DNA of 17,550 nt, from assembly GCA_016791285.1 (NCBI GenBank), contig JAEUMX010000061.1, positions 1 to 17,550 on the forward strand, written 5' to 3'. Under the pieces are notes generated by a model. The model was not told the origin of the DNA, did no database searches, and saw only the letters and a list, made by a program, of their open reading frames with translations. This document shows, piece after piece, positions 7,008 through 14,144 of the stretch (position 1 is the stretch's first letter; each line of letters begins with the position of its first letter). The position numbers were made by a program, and so were the translations under genes. The DNA comes from Burkholderiales bacterium. Its GTDB lineage: Bacteria; Pseudomonadota; Gammaproteobacteria; Burkholderiales; JAEUMW01.

Positions 7008-8204
7008 CTACCCGACTTTGACCCGCGCAAATCTGCGCTTGCCGACCTGCAGCACGGCCGTCGTCCCAAGGGCAAGCATCAAGCCCTTGTCGCTGACTTT
7101 CTCGCCGTCGATCCGCACGCCCCCCTGATCGATCATGCGCATCGCCTCCGAGGTGCTGGCGGTCAACGCAGTCTGCTTCAGCACCTGCACCAGCGCGATC
7201 GGTGCGCCCGCCGGCACCGCGATCTCCGGCATGTCGGCAGGCAGCACGCCCTCCCGGAACCGCGCTTCGAAATCCGCGAGCGCGCGCTCCGCGGCCGCTC
7301 GATCGTGGAAGCGCTCGACCATCTCCTGCGCAAAGGCGACCTTGATGTCGCGGGGATTGCGACCGCCGGCGACTTCATCCCGCCACTGGCGAACCGCGCC
7401 GACCGGCCGCGACGAGAGCAGCACGATATAGCGCCACATGAGCTCGTCCGAGATCGACATCAGCTTGCCGAAGATCTCGTTCGGGCTCTCGGTGATACCG
7501 ACATAGTTGCCCAGGGACTTCGACATCTTGTTGACGCCGTCCAGGCCCTCCAGCAGCGGCATCGTGAGGATGCATTGCGGCGGCTGGCCGTAGTGCTTCT
7601 GGAGTTCTCGACCCATCAGGAGGTTGAACCTCTGATCGGTACCGCCGAGTTCGAGATCCGCCTGCATCGCCACGGAGTCGTAACCCTGCACCAGCGGGTA
7701 GAGGAACTCGTGGATGGCGATCGCCTGGTTGCTCCGATAGCGCTTGCCGAAGTCGTCGCGCTCGAGCATGCGTGCGACGGTGTGAGTGGCAGCCAGGCGG
7801 ATGAGATCCGCCGCGGAGAGCTTGTCCATCCAAGTCGAATTGAACAGCACCTCGGTGCGCGCAGGATCCAGAATCTTGAACACCTGGTCGGTATAGCTCA
7901 CGGCGTTTCGCGCGACATCCTCGCGGGAGAGCGGCGGCCGGGTCGCGTTCTTGCCGGTCGGGTCGCCGATCATGCCCGTGAAGTCGCCGATCAGAAACAG
8001 CGCGGAGTGCCCCAAATCCTGCAACTGGCGCATCTTGTTGAGGAGCACGGTGTGCCCGAGATGCAGATCGGGTGCGGTCGGATCGAAGCCGGCCTTCACG
8101 CGAAGCGGGCGGCCAGCCCTCAGCTTCTGTGCCAGTTCCTCTTCCACCAGCAAGTCTTCACAGCCTCGCTTGATGATCTCGAGGGCGTTCGAAACGTCGG
8201 TCAT
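7008..8204 (-). CDS. tyrS: Tyrosyl-tRNA synthetase
   Basis: 398 aa. Class Ic aminoacyl-tRNA synthetase that charges tRNA-Tyr in the cytosol. Start ATG 8204 has GAGGA six bases upstream. The HIGH signature is HLGH at 48-51 within [19 protein letters not shown], and KMSKS lies at 226-230. This form ([10 protein letters not shown] plus KMSKS) belongs to the TyrRS clade called TyrZ/TyrRS-2 rather than the E. coli TyrS form with KFGKT. A C-terminal S4 RNA-binding domain covers about 335-398. It diverges from the M23 peptidase gene and is followed closely by the NnrU gene. An 8-bp hairpin lies in its leader. Confidence 0.98.
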   Translation of the reverse strand: MTDVSNALEIIKRGCEDLLVEEELAQKLRAGRPLRVKAGFDPTAPDLHLGHTVLLNKMRQLQDLGHSALFLIGDFTGMIGDPTGKNATRPPLSREDVARNAVSYTDQVFKILDPARTEVLFNSTWMDKLSAADLIRLAATHTVARMLERDDFGKRYRSNQAIAIHEFLYPLVQGYDSVAMQADLELGGTDQRFNLLMGRELQKHYGQPPQCILTMPLLEGLDGVNKMSKSLGNYVGITESPNEIFGKLMSISDELMWRYIVLLSSRPVGAVRQWRDEVAGGRNPRDIKVAFAQEMVERFHDRAAAERALADFEARFREGVLPADMPEIAVPAGAPIALVQVLKQTALTASTSEAMRMIDQGGVRIDGEKVSDKGLMLALGTTAVLQVGKRRFARVKVG

Positions 8205-8222
8205 GGATCCTCGCTGGGCAGT

Positions 8223-8241
8223 AACGCCCGCGCCGGGCGTT
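8223..8241 (-). promoter_or_regulatory. Perfect hairpin in the tyrS leader
   Basis: AACGCCCG (8223-8230), CGC, CGGGCGTT (8234-8241): eight base pairs with a three-base loop, beginning 18 bases upstream of the tyrS ATG. No T-run follows in the tyrS direction, so it is not an attenuator of the usual type. It could tune mRNA stability or bind protein. Confidence 0.4.
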
Positions 8242-8326
8242 GGCAAAACTCTAGCGGAAATAACGGTTTTTCATGGGCACGTTGTCTGCTAAGCTTCGCC
8301 GGACAACGAAAGCCTAGATAACCACA

Positions 8327-9646
8327 ATGCACACCCTAACACCTTGGATTTTAGCGCAAATCGGCGACGGTGCCGGGGCGCGCGGGCGTCGTCGCTGGGT
8401 GGTCGCAGCGGCCACCGTTCCCTTTTTCGGGGTCCTGGCGGCGTTCGGTACCGCTCCCGGCACGATTACCCAGCCCGTTGCCACGGAGCAGATTGTCGAA
8501 TCACTTTCGCCCCCGGAAGTTGCCGCGGTGCCTGCCGGTGAGCCGCACTTCTGGCGCGAGGAAACGATACGCCGTGGTGACACCCTCGCCAATGTGCTTG
8601 CACGCCTGCACGTGAGGGAGTCCTCCCTGCACGGGTACGTGCGCCAGTCGAAGGACGCAAAGCCGCTTCTGCAATTGACTCCCGGCCGCAGCATCCAGGC
8701 GTTGACGACGGAGTCCGGTTCTCTCATCGCGCTGCGCTATCGCACCGGAGCAGGCAAGGAGGTGCTCGTCACGCGCGGTGATGATGCCTATGCCACGAAG
8801 AACCAGGCGCTGGATCTGGAGCAGCAGCTGGTCATGAAATCGGCGACGGTTTCCGGGTCGCTCTTTGCAGCAATGGACGACTCGGACGTGCCGGATGCCG
8901 TCGCCAACCAGTTGCTGAAGGCTTTTTCCGGCGATATCGATTTCCACAAGGACACGCGTCGCGGCGACCGCTTCTCGGTCGTCTACGAAGGTTTCTTCGC
9001 GAACGGCACGCTGGTGCGAACCGGGCGTCTGCTCGCAGCCGAGTTCGTGAGCCGCGGGAAGAGCTACCAAGCTGTCTGGTTCGAGGGGGAGCCTCGCAAG
9101 GGTGCCTATTACACCCCCGAGGGCAGCACGGTCAGGAAGACGTACCTGCGCTCACCCATCGAGTTTTCGCGAGTGAGTTCCGGCTTCACCGAGGCGCGGT
9201 TCCATCCCATTCTTCAGAACGTGAGGGCGCACAGGGGTGTGGACTATGCGGCGCCGGTCGGCACCCGCGTCATCGCAGCGTCCGATGGCACCGTCGAGTT
9301 CGTCGGCCGCCAGTCGGGCTATGGCAACGTGGTCGTCATCGAGCATCGTAACGGCGTGAGCACGCTGTACGCCCATCTCTCGGGATTCGCAGCCGATCTC
9401 CAGAAGGGGCAGCGTGTGGAACAGGGCGAGCTCGTCGGCTACGTCGGGATGACGGGGCTTACCACGGGGCCCCATCTGCACTACGAATTCCGGGTGAACG
9501 GTGAGCACCAGGACCCGCTCGATGGGACGATTGCCCAAAGCCTTCCCATGACACCGCAGCTGCGCGCCGCTTTCGAGGCGGAGGCTGGCCCGCTCGCGCA
9601 ACGGTTGGCTTTGCTGCGCGGGACGAATCTGGCCCGCCTCGAGTAG
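8327..9646 (+). CDS. Membrane-anchored M23 peptidoglycan endopeptidase (MepM/OapA-like)
   Basis: 439 aa. Zinc endopeptidase that cuts peptide cross-links in the cell wall. Residues 24-43 form a single transmembrane anchor (WVVAAATVPFFGVLAAFGTA). An OapA/LysM-like segment follows around 78-130 (RRGDTLANVLARLHV), then the Csd3/MepM-type middle domain, and the LytM catalytic domain about 290-400. The zinc ligands are visible as H302 and D306 (HRGVD), with H383 and H385 (HLH) and the conserved H350 (YAHLS). The domain is therefore of the active type, unlike EnvC or NlpD. No Shine-Dalgarno is visible before the ATG, so the true start may differ slightly. It diverges from tyrS and converges with erpA, an arrangement familiar in betaproteobacteria. 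Confidence 0.95.
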   Translation: MHTLTPWILAQIGDGAGARGRRRWVVAAATVPFFGVLAAFGTAPGTITQPVATEQIVESLSPPEVAAVPAGEPHFWREETIRRGDTLANVLARLHVRESSLHGYVRQSKDAKPLLQLTPGRSIQALTTESGSLIALRYRTGAGKEVLVTRGDDAYATKNQALDLEQQLVMKSATVSGSLFAAMDDSDVPDAVANQLLKAFSGDIDFHKDTRRGDRFSVVYEGFFANGTLVRTGRLLAAEFVSRGKSYQAVWFEGEPRKGAYYTPEGSTVRKTYLRSPIEFSRVSSGFTEARFHPILQNVRAHRGVDYAAPVGTRVIAASDGTVEFVGRQSGYGNVVVIEHRNGVSTLYAHLSGFAADLQKGQRVEQGELVGYVGMTGLTTGPHLHYEFRVNGEHQDPLDGTIAQSLPMTPQLRAAFEAEAGPLAQRLALLRGTNLARLE

Positions 9647-9673
9647 TCAGCCGCCCCCGCGGTCAGGACAATC

Positions 9674-10024
9674 TCAGGCCGAAAACGAAGACCCGCACCC
9701 GCAGGTAGAGCTGGCGTTCGGGTTCTTGATCACGAACTGCGCGCCCTCTAGCGACTCCTGATAGTCGATCTCTGCCCCCACGAGGTACTGGAAGCTCATT
9801 GGATCGATAAGGAGCGTAACACCTTCCTTGACCATCGACGTGTCGTCTTCGTTGACCGTCTCGTCGAAGGTGAACCCGTACTGAAAGCCCGAGCAGCCTC
9901 CACCCGAAACGAACACGCGCAGTTTGAGATCGGGGTTGCCCTCCTCATCGATCAGGTCGCGGACCTTTCGCGCCGCAGCGTCGGTGAAGTTGAGCGGCGC
10001 TTCCATCGCGATCGGTGCATTCAT
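9674..10024 (-). CDS. erpA: Iron-sulfur cluster insertion protein ErpA (A-type carrier)
   Basis: 116 aa, cytosolic. It delivers Fe-S clusters to apo-enzymes, in other bacteria including those of isoprenoid synthesis. The A-type carrier signature is complete: C44 in [14 protein letters not shown] and C108/C110 in the C-terminal STCGCGSSF. The segment [16 protein letters not shown] is also typical. SD AGGAG lies 7 bases before the ATG. A strong candidate promoter directly precedes it, so it can be expressed separately from argC. It converges with the M23 gene, only 27 bp apart, with no clear terminator between them. Confidence 0.96.
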   Translation of the reverse strand: MNAPIAMEAPLNFTDAAARKVRDLIDEEGNPDLKLRVFVSGGGCSGFQYGFTFDETVNEDDTSMVKEGVTLLIDPMSFQYLVGAEIDYQESLEGAQFVIKNPNASSTCGCGSSFSA

Positions 10025-10057
10025 GACTTGACTCCTGAATTTTTAGCTGGACGGGGC

Positions 10058-10086
10058 ATTATGTTCCGGGAGGCAGAGGGGGTCAA
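10058..10086 (-). promoter_or_regulatory. Candidate sigma70 promoter of erpA
   Basis: On the minus strand TTGACC (-35) and CATAAT (-10) are separated by exactly 17 bp. Start of transcription would be near 10051, giving a leader of about 27 nt. No IscR-like box was identified with confidence. Confidence 0.6.
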
Positions 10087-10117
10087 ATCACGCAGTCCGC
10101 GCTACTCGCGGCTGCCG

Positions 10118-11146
10118 TCACGGCAGCAGTGGCAGCCCTTCGAGGCCGAGATCCTCCGCCAATCCGAACATCAGATTCATGTTCTGCACCGCTTGGCCGG
10201 ACGCGCCCTTGACGAGATTGTCGATCACGGAAAGCACGACCACGGTGTCGCCACCCTGCGGGCGATGCACGGCGATACGGCAATGGTTCGCCCCGCGCAC
10301 GCTGCGCGTATCGGGGTGCGCACCGGCCGGCATCACGTCGACGAACCGCTCCTTGGCGTAGCGCTGTTCGAATAACGCCTGCACGTCCACGTCCGTGACC
10401 AAGCAGGCGTACAACGTCGCATGGATGCCACGGATCATCGGCGTCAAATGCGGGACGAAGGTGAGACCGACGGGCTTCCCGGCGATGGCCTGCAGACCCT
10501 GGCGGATCTCCGGCAGGTGACGGTGACCCGGTACGCCGTACGCCTTGAAGTTGTCCGACGCCTCGGCGAAGAGCGTATGCGCCTCCGCCTTGCGACCAGC
10601 GCCGCTCACTCCCGACTTGGCGTCTGCGATGAGATGCGTCGAATCGACCACACCCGACTCGATGAGCGGCAGGAAGCCGAGTTGCACGGCGGTTGGATAA
10701 CAGCCCGGGTTGGCGACGAGACGTGCGGATCGAATCTGCTCCCGATTTGCCTCGGGCAGGCCGTACACGGCCTCGGCCACGAGCGCGGGCGCGACGTGGG
10801 TCATGCCGTACCACTTCTCCCATTCGCCCACGTTACGCAAGCGGAAATCTGCTGCGAGATCGATGATCCGGACCCCGCGCCGAAGAAGGTCTTCCGCCTG
10901 CAGCATGCTGACGCCGTTCGGCGTGGCAAAAAAAACGATGTCGCAGCGATCGAGCATCGCGTCCTGCGGATCGCTGAACACGAGTTCGATGTTCCCGCGC
11001 AGGCTGGGGAACATCTCGCTCACGGCGAGACCGGACTCCTTGCGCGAGGTGATGGACACAATCTTCGCCTCGGGGTGGCGCGCCAACAGCCGCAGCAGTT
11101 CGACCCCGGTGTAGCCGGTACCGCCGACTATGCCTACCTTGATCAA
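10118..11146 (-). CDS. argC: N-acetyl-gamma-glutamyl-phosphate reductase
   Basis: 342 aa. NADPH-dependent third step of arginine synthesis, turning N-acetylglutamyl phosphate into the semialdehyde. The Rossmann motif [15 protein letters not shown] opens the protein, and the catalytic cysteine is C149 in [10 protein letters not shown]. Conserved GHRHLPEI and [12 protein letters not shown] blocks follow. The start is a TTG at 11146, supported by a perfect GGAGG five bases upstream and by the usual family length; no ATG lies nearby. Upstream is the rpsI terminator, so either leak-through or its own unrecognised promoter drives it. ErpA is 93 bp downstream with its own promoter. Confidence 0.96.
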   Translation of the reverse strand: MIKVGIVGGTGYTGVELLRLLARHPEAKIVSITSRKESGLAVSEMFPSLRGNIELVFSDPQDAMLDRCDIVFFATPNGVSMLQAEDLLRRGVRIIDLAADFRLRNVGEWEKWYGMTHVAPALVAEAVYGLPEANREQIRSARLVANPGCYPTAVQLGFLPLIESGVVDSTHLIADAKSGVSGAGRKAEAHTLFAEASDNFKAYGVPGHRHLPEIRQGLQAIAGKPVGLTFVPHLTPMIRGIHATLYACLVTDVDVQALFEQRYAKERFVDVMPAGAHPDTRSVRGANHCRIAVHRPQGGDTVVVLSVIDNLVKGASGQAVQNMNLMFGLAEDLGLEGLPLLP

Positions 11147-11202
11147 GTTGGCCTCCGTGTCTTCTTGCTTCGATGGTCTTGCGAGGGGAAGCACCTGCAG
11201 AC

Positions 11203-11229
11203 AAAAAAAGCCGCCCCGCGGCGGCTTTT
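11203..11229 (-). terminator. Intrinsic terminator after rpsI
   Basis: GCCGCC (11210-11215), CCGC loop, GGCGGC (11220-11225), flanked by seven As on the left and four Ts on the right. Read on the minus strand it is a GC stem followed by seven Ts, 19 bp past the rpsI stop. It may also work weakly in the plus direction. Confidence 0.9.
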
Positions 11230-11247
11230 CTCGACGAAGTCGACCGG

Positions 11248-11640
11248 CTACCGCTTGGAAAACTGCTTGCGGCGGCGCGCCTTGCGCAAACCGACTTTCT
11301 TGCGTTCCACCTCGCGCGCGTCCCGCGTCACGAGGCCTGCCTGCTTGAGCGCACCCTTGAGTGCCGCGTCGTACTCGATCAGTGCGCGGGTGATGCCGTG
11401 GCGCACCGCGCCCGCCTGACCCGATTCGCCGCCACCGTGCACGTTGACCTGGATGTCGAACGTGTTGAGGTGATCGGTAAGGGTGAGCGGCTGCCGAACA
11501 ATCATGCGGCCGGTTTCGCGCGAAAAGAATACATCGACCGGCTTGTTGTTGACCACGATCTTGCCGGTACCGGGACGTAGAAAAACGCGCGCAACCGCCG
11601 TCTTGCGGCGGCCTGTTCCGTACTGATGCTGGGCAGGCAT
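11248..11640 (-). CDS. rpsI: 30S ribosomal protein S9
   Basis: 130 aa, the standard length. Start ATG 11640 with AGGA about six bases upstream. The protein shows [18 protein letters not shown] near the N-terminus, the central [19 protein letters not shown] block, and the C-terminal basic tail [11 protein letters not shown] that reaches the P-site tRNA. It lies 8 bp after rplM, the universal L13-S9 pair, and is followed by a strong terminator. No odd features. Confidence 0.99.
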   Translation of the reverse strand: MPAQHQYGTGRRKTAVARVFLRPGTGKIVVNNKPVDVFFSRETGRMIVRQPLTLTDHLNTFDIQVNVHGGGESGQAGAVRHGITRALIEYDAALKGALKQAGLVTRDAREVERKKVGLRKARRRKQFSKR

Positions 11641-11648
11641 TCTCAATC

Positions 11649-12077
11649 CTAGAGCTGAACGGTCGTGGGTTGCTGGGCGCCATGCGGATGATCGGAACCC
11701 GCATAGATCTTCAGTTTGCGAAACATCGCCGAACCAAGAGGGCCCTTGGGCAGCATTCCCTTGACCGCATGCTCGAGCACCCGTTCCGGGTGGCTCGCGT
11801 GCAGTTTGGCGAAGGTCGTCGAATACAGTCCGCCAGGATAGCCGCTGTGGCGGTAATACGTCTTCTGAGCGGCCTTGTTACCCGTCACCCGCAGCTTGTC
11901 CACGTTGACGACTACGATGTAGTCCCCGGTGTCCACGTGCGGCGTGTACACCGCCTTGTGCTTGCCGCGCAGGCGGCTCGCGATCTGCGAGGCGAGTCGA
12001 CCCAGCACCTGTCCCGTGGCGTCCACCAGCAACCACTCCCGCTTGGTCTCGTGTGGCTTGGCGGAGAAAGTCTTCAT
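11649..12077 (-). CDS. rplM: 50S ribosomal protein L13
   Basis: 142 aa starting [20 protein letters not shown], the usual length and start. Conserved blocks include [24 protein letters not shown] and GMLPKGPLG. An in-frame ATG nine bases upstream (12086) is possible but less usual for the family. The Shine-Dalgarno is weak. It is first in the rplM-rpsI operon, behind a near-consensus promoter that gives a leader of about 38 nt. Confidence 0.99.
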   Translation of the reverse strand: MKTFSAKPHETKREWLLVDATGQVLGRLASQIASRLRGKHKAVYTPHVDTGDYIVVVNVDKLRVTGNKAAQKTYYRHSGYPGGLYSTTFAKLHASHPERVLEHAVKGMLPKGPLGSAMFRKLKIYAGSDHPHGAQQPTTVQL

Positions 12078-12121
12078 TGTGGCCATTCGAGTCGTGTCTG
12101 CGCGTACGCGAAAAGGCGCGA

Positions 12122-12151
12122 AGTATAGTGGGGCGCCTCGTTGCATGTCAA
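12122..12151 (-). promoter_or_regulatory. Strong sigma70 promoter of rplM-rpsI
   Basis: Minus strand: TTGACA (12151-12146, perfect) and TATACT (12127-12122, five of six) with an 18-bp spacer. Predicted start is near 12115. It lies just downstream of the terminator of the candidate small RNA, so the two units are insulated. Confidence 0.8.
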
Positions 12152-12187
12152 CGCATTGCTATGCGTACGAATGCTGCAGTCGCGCGC

Positions 12188-12218
12188 AAAAAAAAAGCGC
12201 AACCGGGAGGCTGCGCTT
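12188..12218 (-). terminator. Intrinsic terminator of the candidate small RNA
   Basis: Minus strand: AAGCGCA pairs with TGCGCTT (12218-12212 with 12201-12195), extended inside by a CC/GG pair after one mismatch. The Ts opposite nine As (12188-12196) form the tail. On the plus strand no T-run follows the stem, so the direction is clear. Confidence 0.88.
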
Positions 12219-12282
12219 AATTCCACCAAAGGAGGAAGATGGAGGAGACAACACGTAACCACTCAGGCAGAGCGATCACGTG
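12188..12282 (-). ncRNA. Candidate anti-Shine-Dalgarno small RNA (about 95 nt)
   Basis: A complete small-RNA layout with no ORF. A promoter (TTGATT, 17 bp, CATAAT) predicts a start at about 12281. A hairpin begins there: 12282-12270 pairs with 12264-12252 in 13 consecutive pairs around a TGCCT loop. Three of these pairs are G-U on this strand and would be mismatches on the other, which supports the minus orientation. A CU-rich linker (about 12248-12228) carries TCTCCTCC and then CTTCCTCCTTT, the latter complementary to AAAGGAGGAAG and resembling the 3' end of 16S rRNA. The terminator follows. CU-rich anti-SD small RNAs that block ribosome binding are known in other proteobacteria; membership of a known family is untested. 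Confidence 0.6.
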
Positions 12283-12287
12283 AGGTC

Positions 12288-12316
12288 ATTATGGCGCTGC
12301 AGCAACGAAAAATCAA
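12288..12316 (-). promoter_or_regulatory. Promoter of the candidate small RNA
   Basis: TTGATT (12316-12311) and CATAAT (12293-12288) with exactly 17 bp between. The -35 element has five of six matches and the -10 element five of six. It abuts the 5' end of the divergent 6S RNA candidate, so the two RNAs may share or compete for RNA polymerase here. Confidence 0.6.
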
Positions 12317-12325
12317 GCTTTTTTT

Positions 12326-12478
12326 GTGCGCCGCAATGTCTCTCCCTCGAAGCCCCCTGAGCCTGGAACATATCTATGTTTAACAGCTAGATAACTCACT
12401 ATCCCCTGCCTCGATAGTTCATCCTGACTGGGGATTCGTTCCCCTCTTGGCTTTGTTGAGAGGTTTTGCGTTGCGCTG
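12326..12478 (+). ncRNA. ssrS: Probable 6S RNA
   Basis: 6S RNA mimics an open promoter and sequesters sigma70-RNA polymerase in stationary phase. The fold is visible by hand. A closing helix pairs 12328-12336 with 12466-12476 (9 bp, two bulged Ts) and continues through CTCTC (12340-12344) with GAGAG (12458-12462). AAGCC (12350-12354) pairs with GGCTT (12449-12453). A large central bubble follows. Its 3' side carries a small hairpin GGGGA-TTCGT-TCCCC (12430-12444), as in E. coli 6S. An apical stem uses ACTATC/GATAGT (12398-12403 with 12413-12418). The 5' strand contains CCCCTGAGCC, identical to the E. coli 6S product-RNA template region. Exact ends are uncertain and the helix is shorter than the 184 nt of E. 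coli. osmC lies downstream on the same strand. Confidence 0.72.
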
Positions 12479-12553
12479 CAACGAACATCGTCCGGGGCGC
12501 GGCGTGGTATCGATTAGAATTGAGGTCCATCATCGCCGATCCAGGAGGTCGCA

Positions 12554-12988
12554 ATGAAGGCGCGCATCAAGTGGCTCGAGCAGGCAGCCTTTCTCGGCGA
12601 GACCGAGAGCAGCCACACCCTTGTCATGGATGGCCCCCCGGAGGGAGGTGGACGCAATCTCGGCCCCCGCCCGATGGAGACCGTGCTCCTGGGCACCGGC
12701 GGCTGCACTGCTTACGACGTGGTCCACATCCTCAAGAAGGGTCGCCAGCCGATCAGCGACTGCGTCGTGGAGATCGATGCCGAACGTGCGCCGGACGACC
12801 CGAAGGTCTTTACCCGCATCCACTTCCATTTCATCGTGAGCGGCGGAGGTCTCAGCGCCCGGCACGTCGAGCGCGCAATCAGCCTGTCGGCCGAGAAATA
12901 CTGCTCGGCATCGATCATGTTGGGCAAGACCGCCGACATCACCCACGATTTCGAGATCGTCGACACGACCTCGCCCCCCACAGCCTGA
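12554..12988 (+). CDS. OsmC family peroxiredoxin-like protein
   Basis: 144 aa, cytosolic. Start ATG with AGGAGGT six bases upstream. OsmC/Ohr proteins reduce organic hydroperoxides with two cysteines; here C51 (in LLGTGGCTAYDVV) and C117 (in SAEKYCSASIML) are in the expected places. The GRNLGPRPMETVL segment contains the family's conserved arginine region. The sequence resembles the YhfA-like OsmC branch more than Ohr, so a peroxide role is likely but not certain. A -10-like TAGAAT at 12515-12520 could start a short message; transcription through the upstream 6S RNA is also possible, as E. coli 6S is co-transcribed with its neighbour. It converges with the phaM-like gene. Confidence 0.92.
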   Translation: MKARIKWLEQAAFLGETESSHTLVMDGPPEGGGRNLGPRPMETVLLGTGGCTAYDVVHILKKGRQPISDCVVEIDAERAPDDPKVFTRIHFHFIVSGGGLSARHVERAISLSAEKYCSASIMLGKTADITHDFEIVDTTSPPTA

Positions 12989-13178
12989 AAAAACCTGCTC
13001 CGCCTGCTAGAACCTGGCACACCGCTCGCGCAGGAATTCGATCTCATCGGCAGAACTTCGGCATCGAAGGCTGGTGCCTTTGCGAACTACCGCTTCTGCA
13101 CGACCTGCGGCACGCGCCAACTCGGCCCGAGCCAGAACTGCCGGATCCCGCCGGCGCACGGTGGCAAAATCAATCCTC
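12989..13178 (+). other. Intergenic stretch with an in-frame, start-less reading frame
   Basis: After the osmC TGA the same frame stays open for 95 codons (to TGA at 13274) but holds no ATG, GTG or TTG before 13127. It encodes FCTTCGTRQLGPSQNC, which looks like a zinc ribbon. It could be the worn remnant of a gene, a C-terminal extension by stop readthrough, or chance in GC-rich DNA. No convincing terminator was found between these convergent genes. Confidence 0.3.
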
Positions 13179-13502
13179 TCAGGACTGTGAAGGATTGGAG
13201 GCTGCCGCATGGATCGCTTCCGCGGAGCTTCGTACCGCTTGTGCCGAGGTCCGGACGGCTTCGGCAGAGGCGCTGATTGCCTGCAGCCCGGACTTCTGCA
13301 TCTCGAGGGTCTGAATGGTGACCTGGAGCATTCTCAGGTTCATCGAGAGCCAACCCTCGACCGCCTTCAGTTCCGTGATCTTCCGCTCGATCTCGGCAGG
13401 GTCCACTGTCGGCGTCAGCAGGCCCGGCAGCGGTATGTTGAGCGGGTTCCACATTTTCTGAATCAACTCGAACATTTCGGTCATGGTGGATTCGCTGGAC
13501 AT
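13179..13502 (-). CDS. PhaM-type polyhydroxyalkanoate granule regulatory protein
   Basis: 107 aa from ATG 13502, which has AGGAG seven bases upstream; a longer frame adds 13 unsupported residues. PhaM proteins of betaproteobacteria bind PHA synthase and DNA and control granule number and distribution. The diagnostic core is visible at about 33-68: DPAEIERKITELKAVEGWLSMNLRMLQVTIQTLEMQKSGL is that region, an amphipathic helical hairpin. The tail is Ala/Ser rich (repeats of SAEAVR/SAQAVR/SAEAIH) and lacks the long Lys/Ala-rich PAKKA-like C-terminus of Ralstonia PhaM, so DNA binding may be missing. It may be transcribed with the DUF4864 gene 104 bp upstream. No other PHA gene is in the window. 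Confidence 0.8.
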   Translation of the reverse strand: MSSESTMTEMFELIQKMWNPLNIPLPGLLTPTVDPAEIERKITELKAVEGWLSMNLRMLQVTIQTLEMQKSGLQAISASAEAVRTSAQAVRSSAEAIHAAASNPSQS

Positions 13503-13606
13503 CGGTATCTCCTCGGGAAAGCGGTGGGACGAAAACGACATGCTGGGATAACAGCAGATATGGCCGCGCCGACGGTCGCCACGCCATTCGTGAGCGGAAC
13601 CTCGAT

Positions 13607-14080
13607 TCAGGTTGCAAACTGTTTCGATTCGAGGAGGTGACAGCCACTGATCCGCCAGCTTCGATTCGGCTGCCGCTCCATCGAAAAGACGGCGATGCTG
13701 ACCGCGCCATCCAGCGCGATCACTTCAACTGGTTGGACAGGTGCGCCATCGAGCATCGAAGGCTTGAGGAACCGAAAAGCGCGCGGACGATAGACAGCGC
13801 TGTATTCGGTGCGCACCATGTCCATGAAGTCATCGGCGGATTCGAACACCCGCCGGACCCCGGGGGATGTCAGGGAGAAGGCAACGTCACCGTCGTTTAG
13901 GCGGAACGCGTCCATCTGCTTCGCGATCACAACCTGGATCGCCCGCCAGTCCCCTGCACCCAATCGCATCGATTTCGCGGCCGCGCCGCTGGCAGCTGTC
14001 AAGGCTGCCACTGCAACCATGCCAATCAGCAGGCGACAGATTCCGTTGGAAATGCGCAGAGCGGATCCCATGCATTGCAT
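13607..14080 (-). CDS. Exported DUF4864 domain protein
   Basis: 157 aa. An N-terminal signal peptide (about 1-35: basic start, hydrophobic LLIGMVAVAALTAASG, then AAA-KS cleavage region) implies export to the periplasm. The mature domain starts DWRAIQVVIAKQMDAFRLND and contains SPGVRRVFESADDFMDMVR and VYRPRAFRF, which match DUF4864, a small family of unknown function with a cystatin/NTF2-like feel. AGGGA is 10 bases before the first ATG; a second ATG lies nine bases in. The initiation region is unusual: the SD lies in one hairpin and the ATG in a 15-base palindrome. It sits between the lytic transglycosylase and phaM-like genes on the same strand. Confidence 0.85.
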   Translation of the reverse strand: MQCMGSALRISNGICRLLIGMVAVAALTAASGAAAKSMRLGAGDWRAIQVVIAKQMDAFRLNDGDVAFSLTSPGVRRVFESADDFMDMVRTEYSAVYRPRAFRFLKPSMLDGAPVQPVEVIALDGAVSIAVFSMERQPNRSWRISGCHLLESKQFAT

Positions 14081-14106
14081 GGTAACCGTTTCCCTGTGAA
14101 GGGAAA
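14068..14106 (-). promoter_or_regulatory. Back-to-back inverted repeats over the DUF4864 start site
   Basis: CCATGCA-T-TGCATGG (14068-14082) is a perfect palindrome containing the start codon. TTTCCC (14089-14094) and GGGAAA (14101-14106) pair across a six-base loop; on the minus strand the 3' arm of that stem holds the AGGGAAA ribosome-binding sequence. Together they could mask translation initiation. Confidence 0.45.
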
Positions 14107-14131
14107 AGACACGAGGCGCTTACGCGCCCTC
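14104..14131 (-). terminator. Probable weak terminator after the lytic transglycosylase
   Basis: Minus strand: GAG-G-GCGC, GTAA loop, GCGC-CTC (seven pairs with one bulged base, 14131-14113), followed five bases later by TTTT (14107-14104). It starts 14 bp past the stop codon. The short T-run makes it a weak candidate. Confidence 0.42.
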
Positions 14132-14144
14132 ACCGCCCAAGCGA

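Noticed and set aside
12239..12283. 14-codon plus-strand ORF behind AAAGGAGGA
   Set aside because: The SD-like string is better explained as the complement of the anti-SD linker of the minus-strand RNA; no promoter or conserved peptide was seen. A leader peptide cannot be fully excluded.
12326..12478. 6S RNA on the minus strand instead of the plus
   Set aside because: The helices are symmetric, but CCCCTGAGCC on the 5' strand and the bubble hairpin on the 3' side fit only the plus orientation.
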